A stretch of 64,000 nt of DNA from Caballeronia sp. SEWSISQ10-4 2. Lineage in GTDB: Bacteria > Pseudomonadota > Gammaproteobacteria > Burkholderiales > Burkholderiaceae. Positions 61,370 through 64,000 of the stretch are shown here, one piece after another. Below the pieces are notes generated by a model. The model was not told the origin of the DNA. It made no database searches and saw only the letters and a program-made list of their open reading frames with translations. The stretch's first letter is position 1. Every line of letters starts with the position of its first letter. A program made the position numbers and the translations under genes. The stretch is taken from positions 30,600 through 94,599 of the forward strand of contig NZ_JALPRJ010000036.1 in the NCBI RefSeq assembly GCF_030464885.1, in the 5' to 3' direction.

Positions 61370-61455
61370 GTAAAGCTCCAGGTGAGTGGCTGGGCAATGG
61401 CTCGCCAGTGCCTGGCTGCCAAAAGCGTTCGCTCAAATCGTCCAACGCGGTGAGA

Positions 61456-62685
61456 TCAGGCCGAGCCTTCGAAGCGCGCGACCGCGCCGGCGTCGTGAAG
61501 GTGTGCGATTTCGTCCCGGGTGAAGCCCATCTCTTGCAGGATCTCTGCGCCGTGTTCCCCAAGTTGCGGCGCAACGCACGGTTTGACCTTCTGTTCCCCC
61601 ATGATCTGGATCGGATTGCTGACCGTGCGCCTGGTGGGCTTGCCCGGCACGTCGAACGGCACGACGATACCGTTGGCCTCCAACTGCGGATCGTGAATGA
61701 TCTCTTCGGCAATCTGCACGACGCCGAAAATCACGCGCGCCGCGTTGAGCACTTGTTTCCAGAAGGCAAGCGGCTGGCCGGCGAACAACGGATCGAGAAT
61801 CTCGACCAATGCGGCTGCGTTATGGGTACGTTGGTCATCGACAAACCGTGGGTCTTCCAGAAGCTCCGGCATACCGATAGCGCGGGCGAAGGCGGGCCAG
61901 TCCTTGCGTTGGGCCGCTACCAGCAGAATCCAACGACCGTCGGCTGTCTGGTAAGGATTGAGCAGCGCATTGGGTGGATTCTTTCGGTCGTGCTGGGCGA
62001 AGAATCGACCGCCATTCAGACCGCCCTCGACCCACGCTGCTGCGGCCCAGATGCCGTTGGCGATCAGCGAAGTCGACACGTGACTACCTTTGCCAGTCGT
62101 GGCGCGCGTATAGAGTGCCGTGACGATTGCGGCATAGAGTGTCGTGGCCGTAGCGTGGTCGCCGATCCCGGGAATGGGAAGTGTCGGTGGGCTGCCAGCG
62201 TCGTGGGTGACCTCCATGAGGCCGGAGCGAGCCCAATAGGCCGTGACATCGAAACCCGGTGTGTCAGCCTCAGGCCCCTCGGAACCATAGCCGGTAATGT
62301 CCGCGTAGATCAGCTTCGGGTTGAGCGGCGAGAGGGCCTCGTAGGTCACGCCTAAAGCGGCCTTCACACGTGGCGGGAAATTGACGACCACGACATCTGC
62401 CCATTGAACGAGGCGCACCAGTACTTCTCTCGCTTCGCTGGATTTCAGGTCGAGGGCAATGCTGCGCTTGTTGCGGTTCGTCAATTGCCAGGCGTAGTTC
62501 GTGTCGGCCACTGGATTCGGCGGCATGGCCGAGAAGAACCGGTAGACGTCGCCCATGCCCGGCGGCTCGATCTTGATGACGTCTGCCCCGAAGTCAGCCA
62601 GAATCGTCGCTGCCGCAGGGCCGGCAATGTAGCTCGCAAGGTCGAGCACCTTGAGACCTGAAAACACGTGTTGTCCGTCGGTCAT
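61456..62685 (-). CDS. Class III CoA transferase (CaiB/BaiF family)
   Basis: A 409-residue enzyme. Family motifs: VLDLASYIAGPAAATILADFGADVIKIEPPGMGDVYR at the N-terminus, TNRNKRSIALDLKSSEAREVLVRLV, GLMEVTHDAGSPPTLPIPGIGDHATATTLYAAI with the catalytic Asp, and LLNPYQTADGRWILLVA. It moves CoA between a CoA thioester and a free acid, thus activating the pathway substrate without ATP. It is second gene in the leftward operon, 92 bases after the enoyl-CoA hydratase. Confidence 0.9.
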   Translation of the reverse strand: MTDGQHVFSGLKVLDLASYIAGPAAATILADFGADVIKIEPPGMGDVYRFFSAMPPNPVADTNYAWQLTNRNKRSIALDLKSSEAREVLVRLVQWADVVVVNFPPRVKAALGVTYEALSPLNPKLIYADITGYGSEGPEADTPGFDVTAYWARSGLMEVTHDAGSPPTLPIPGIGDHATATTLYAAIVTALYTRATTGKGSHVSTSLIANGIWAAAAWVEGGLNGGRFFAQHDRKNPPNALLNPYQTADGRWILLVAAQRKDWPAFARAIGMPELLEDPRFVDDQRTHNAAALVEILDPLFAGQPLAFWKQVLNAARVIFGVVQIAEEIIHDPQLEANGIVVPFDVPGKPTRRTVSNPIQIMGEQKVKPCVAPQLGEHGAEILQEMGFTRDEIAHLHDAGAVARFEGSA

Positions 62686-62777
62686 GGAAGTGTTCCCGAT
62701 TCGGGGTTAGATAGTGACTCCATGCTGGCGTGAGCCCGTCTGGATCGTGAGCTAGACTAACTAATAACTGTCAGGTA

Positions 62778-63581
62778 TCAACGCCCCTGAAACCTCGGTG
62801 GGCGCTTCTCCAGAAAGGCGGTCGTCCCTTCCTTCTTGTCCTCTGTCGCGGCGCATAGCGCGAAGAGCTTCCCTTCGAGGGCGAGTCCTTCTGGCAAGGC
62901 AGCGTTGAGTCCGAGGTTGACGGCATCCATTGCGTAAGCGACGGCCAGTGGCGCGTTGGCGGCAATCTGTGCCAGAATCGCTTCGGCACGGGCTATCAGA
63001 TTGCCGGCTTCCACGATTTCATCTACCAGACCGATTCGATACGCCTCATCCGCGGACACCATCTCGCCGGTGAGGATGAGTTGCAACGCGACACTCCTGC
63101 CAACGAGGCGAGGGAGTCGTTGCGTTCCGCCAAAGCCGGGGATGAGCCCCAGCTTGATCTCAGGCTGGCCGAACTTTGCGCTCGGACTGGCCAGCCGGAA
63201 AGTACAGGCGAGTGCGGTTTCACATCCACCACCGAGCGCCAGGCCATTCACTGCGGCGATGACTGGCTTGCCTAGATTTTCGACGAGATTGAGAAGCGCT
63301 TGCCCAGCCCGCGTCTGGCGTTCGGCCTCGATCGGCGTCGCGGTGGCTAACTCGGTGATGTCGGCCCCGGCGATGAACGCCCGATTGCCTGCACCGGTGA
63401 TGATGACGCCGCGAATCTGCGGGTCGTCTTGTGCATCTGAAAACGCTGTGCTTAGTTCTGCAATCGCTTTCCGGTTCAGCGAATTCATTACCTCGGGACG
63501 GTTCAACGTCACGTAGGCCGTTGCATTTTTCTTTTCGTAGAGAACGGTGTCGAAGGAGGAAGCAGACAAATTGTTTGACAT
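62778..63581 (-). CDS. Enoyl-CoA hydratase/isomerase (crotonase) family
   Basis: A 267-residue crotonase-fold enzyme: YVTLNRPEVMNSLNRKAIAEL, RAFIAGADITEL (first oxyanion part), VNGLALGGGCETALACTFRLAS, KFGQPEIKLGLIPGFGGTQRLPRLVG with a Glu in the hydratase position, and C-terminal FLEKRPPRFQGR. It hydrates the enoyl-CoA made by the acyl-CoA dehydrogenase. The ATG at 63581 follows GAAAGG; a TTG codon directly before it is less likely. First gene of the leftward operon. Confidence 0.9.
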   Translation of the reverse strand: MSNNLSASSFDTVLYEKKNATAYVTLNRPEVMNSLNRKAIAELSTAFSDAQDDPQIRGVIITGAGNRAFIAGADITELATATPIEAERQTRAGQALLNLVENLGKPVIAAVNGLALGGGCETALACTFRLASPSAKFGQPEIKLGLIPGFGGTQRLPRLVGRSVALQLILTGEMVSADEAYRIGLVDEIVEAGNLIARAEAILAQIAANAPLAVAYAMDAVNLGLNAALPEGLALEGKLFALCAATEDKKEGTTAFLEKRPPRFQGR

Positions 63582-64000
63582 CAAAACGGACCTTTCGGGT
63601 TCGTGAACGTCCAGCGCCTACCCGGTCGGGTGGCGCACGTTAATTTGCGTAGGCGACTAGCATGAAGGTCGTTTGTTCGACTTCCGCTTGTCTTTAAACC
63701 ATTTCAGGCTGTGAGCGAGCTACCCGCCATCACGAGAAAGTCGGCAGTGAGAGAATCGGCGCGTAGGCGCTTTCTATATCCTGACTTCTCCTTACCCTGG
63801 ACGTAAGTTCAAATCAACGGCAGCAAGCACACCGGATCTTAAAGTTATCCCGACCTGCCGCATATGTGATAACTCACAACGCAGTTAGCTATTTTTCCAA
63901 TGCCCGTACGTTTCGACTTGCTAAAAATGGTTGCATCCTTGAACGCATGTCGTTATACAGAAATGTCGGCATTACCGTCATCGCGCAATAAGCGCATGGT
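63582..64000. other. Upstream region of the CoA operon, no gene seen
   Basis: About 420 bases to the window edge. It should hold the promoter of the leftward CoA operon and perhaps the beginning of a divergent regulator outside the window. I see no convincing promoter, dyad or coding sequence. Confidence 0.4.

Noticed and set aside
1..64000. CRISPR arrays, rRNA genes, replication origin
   Set aside because: No regularly spaced repeats, no rRNA-like stretches and no iteron or DnaA-box clusters were seen on reading.

Overview
The window looks like chromosomal or megaplasmid DNA of a soil or rhizosphere member of the Burkholderiaceae (Paraburkholderia/Caballeronia type). The evidence is the high G+C, the dense catabolic operons with ATGA overlaps, many LysR regulators, catBA, a P4-type integrase with tRNA-derived sequence beside it, and remnants of IS66 and ISNCY elements. 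This placement is inferred from gene content; no search was possible.

Layout. (1) 640-11064: an eleven-gene rightward operon for an aromatic compound: LigJ-like amidohydrolase, Rieske oxygenase, two oxidoreductases, acyl-CoA ligase, SDR, LigB-type extradiol dioxygenase, Rid protein and three consecutive RraA/HMG-aldolase paralogues. (2) 11290-14044: an IS66 remnant, then a divergent aldehyde dehydrogenase/LysR pair; the dehydrogenase has Ala where the general-base Glu is expected. (3) 15026-21781: an island end with a 1567-residue DUF4011-type helicase-nuclease (probable phage defence), a tyrosine integrase, and a degenerate tRNA-Leu with a partial second copy of its 3' end 1.8 kb away. (4) 22126-24327: catBA with an ATAC-N7-GTAT operator but no catR or catC. 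(5) 24369-29338: an ECF sigma factor with two tandem anti-sigma paralogues, a methyltransferase, and a secreted protein behind a Fur-like box. (6) 29350-41079: a GbcA-type Rieske N-demethylase, a LysR regulator, a dipeptide-type ABC importer, a CocE-family hydrolase and a DgcA-like flavoprotein. The two divergent transcription units carry near-identical promoter/operator blocks of about 75 bp, so they are very probably one regulon. (7) 41066-43679: CtaG, an EamA exporter and an ISNCY remnant. (8) 43803-52919: an amino-acid-type ABC importer, SDR, flavin reductase, luciferase-like monooxygenase, SDR, Rid protein, SMP-30 lactonase and a GntR/FCD regulator. A palindrome GTnGATnATCnnC lies between -35 and -10 of both operon promoters and in front of the regulator gene. 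(9) 53060-58112: a GAF remnant, then LysR, MHS-type transporter, prolidase-like amidohydrolase and a trans-3-hydroxy-L-proline dehydratase-type enzyme. (10) 58422-63581: a leftward CoA-thioester operon (enoyl-CoA hydratase, class III CoA transferase, acetoacetate decarboxylase, acyl-CoA dehydrogenase, 3-hydroxyacyl-CoA dehydrogenase).

The best candidates for undescribed biology are region 6, where uptake, hydrolysis of a conjugate and two N-demethylations are tied together by duplicated operators; region 8, a monooxygenase/lactonase pathway under one FCD regulator with visible operators; and region 1, whose three aldolase paralogues differ at one key position (G, D or E in X-x20-R-D).
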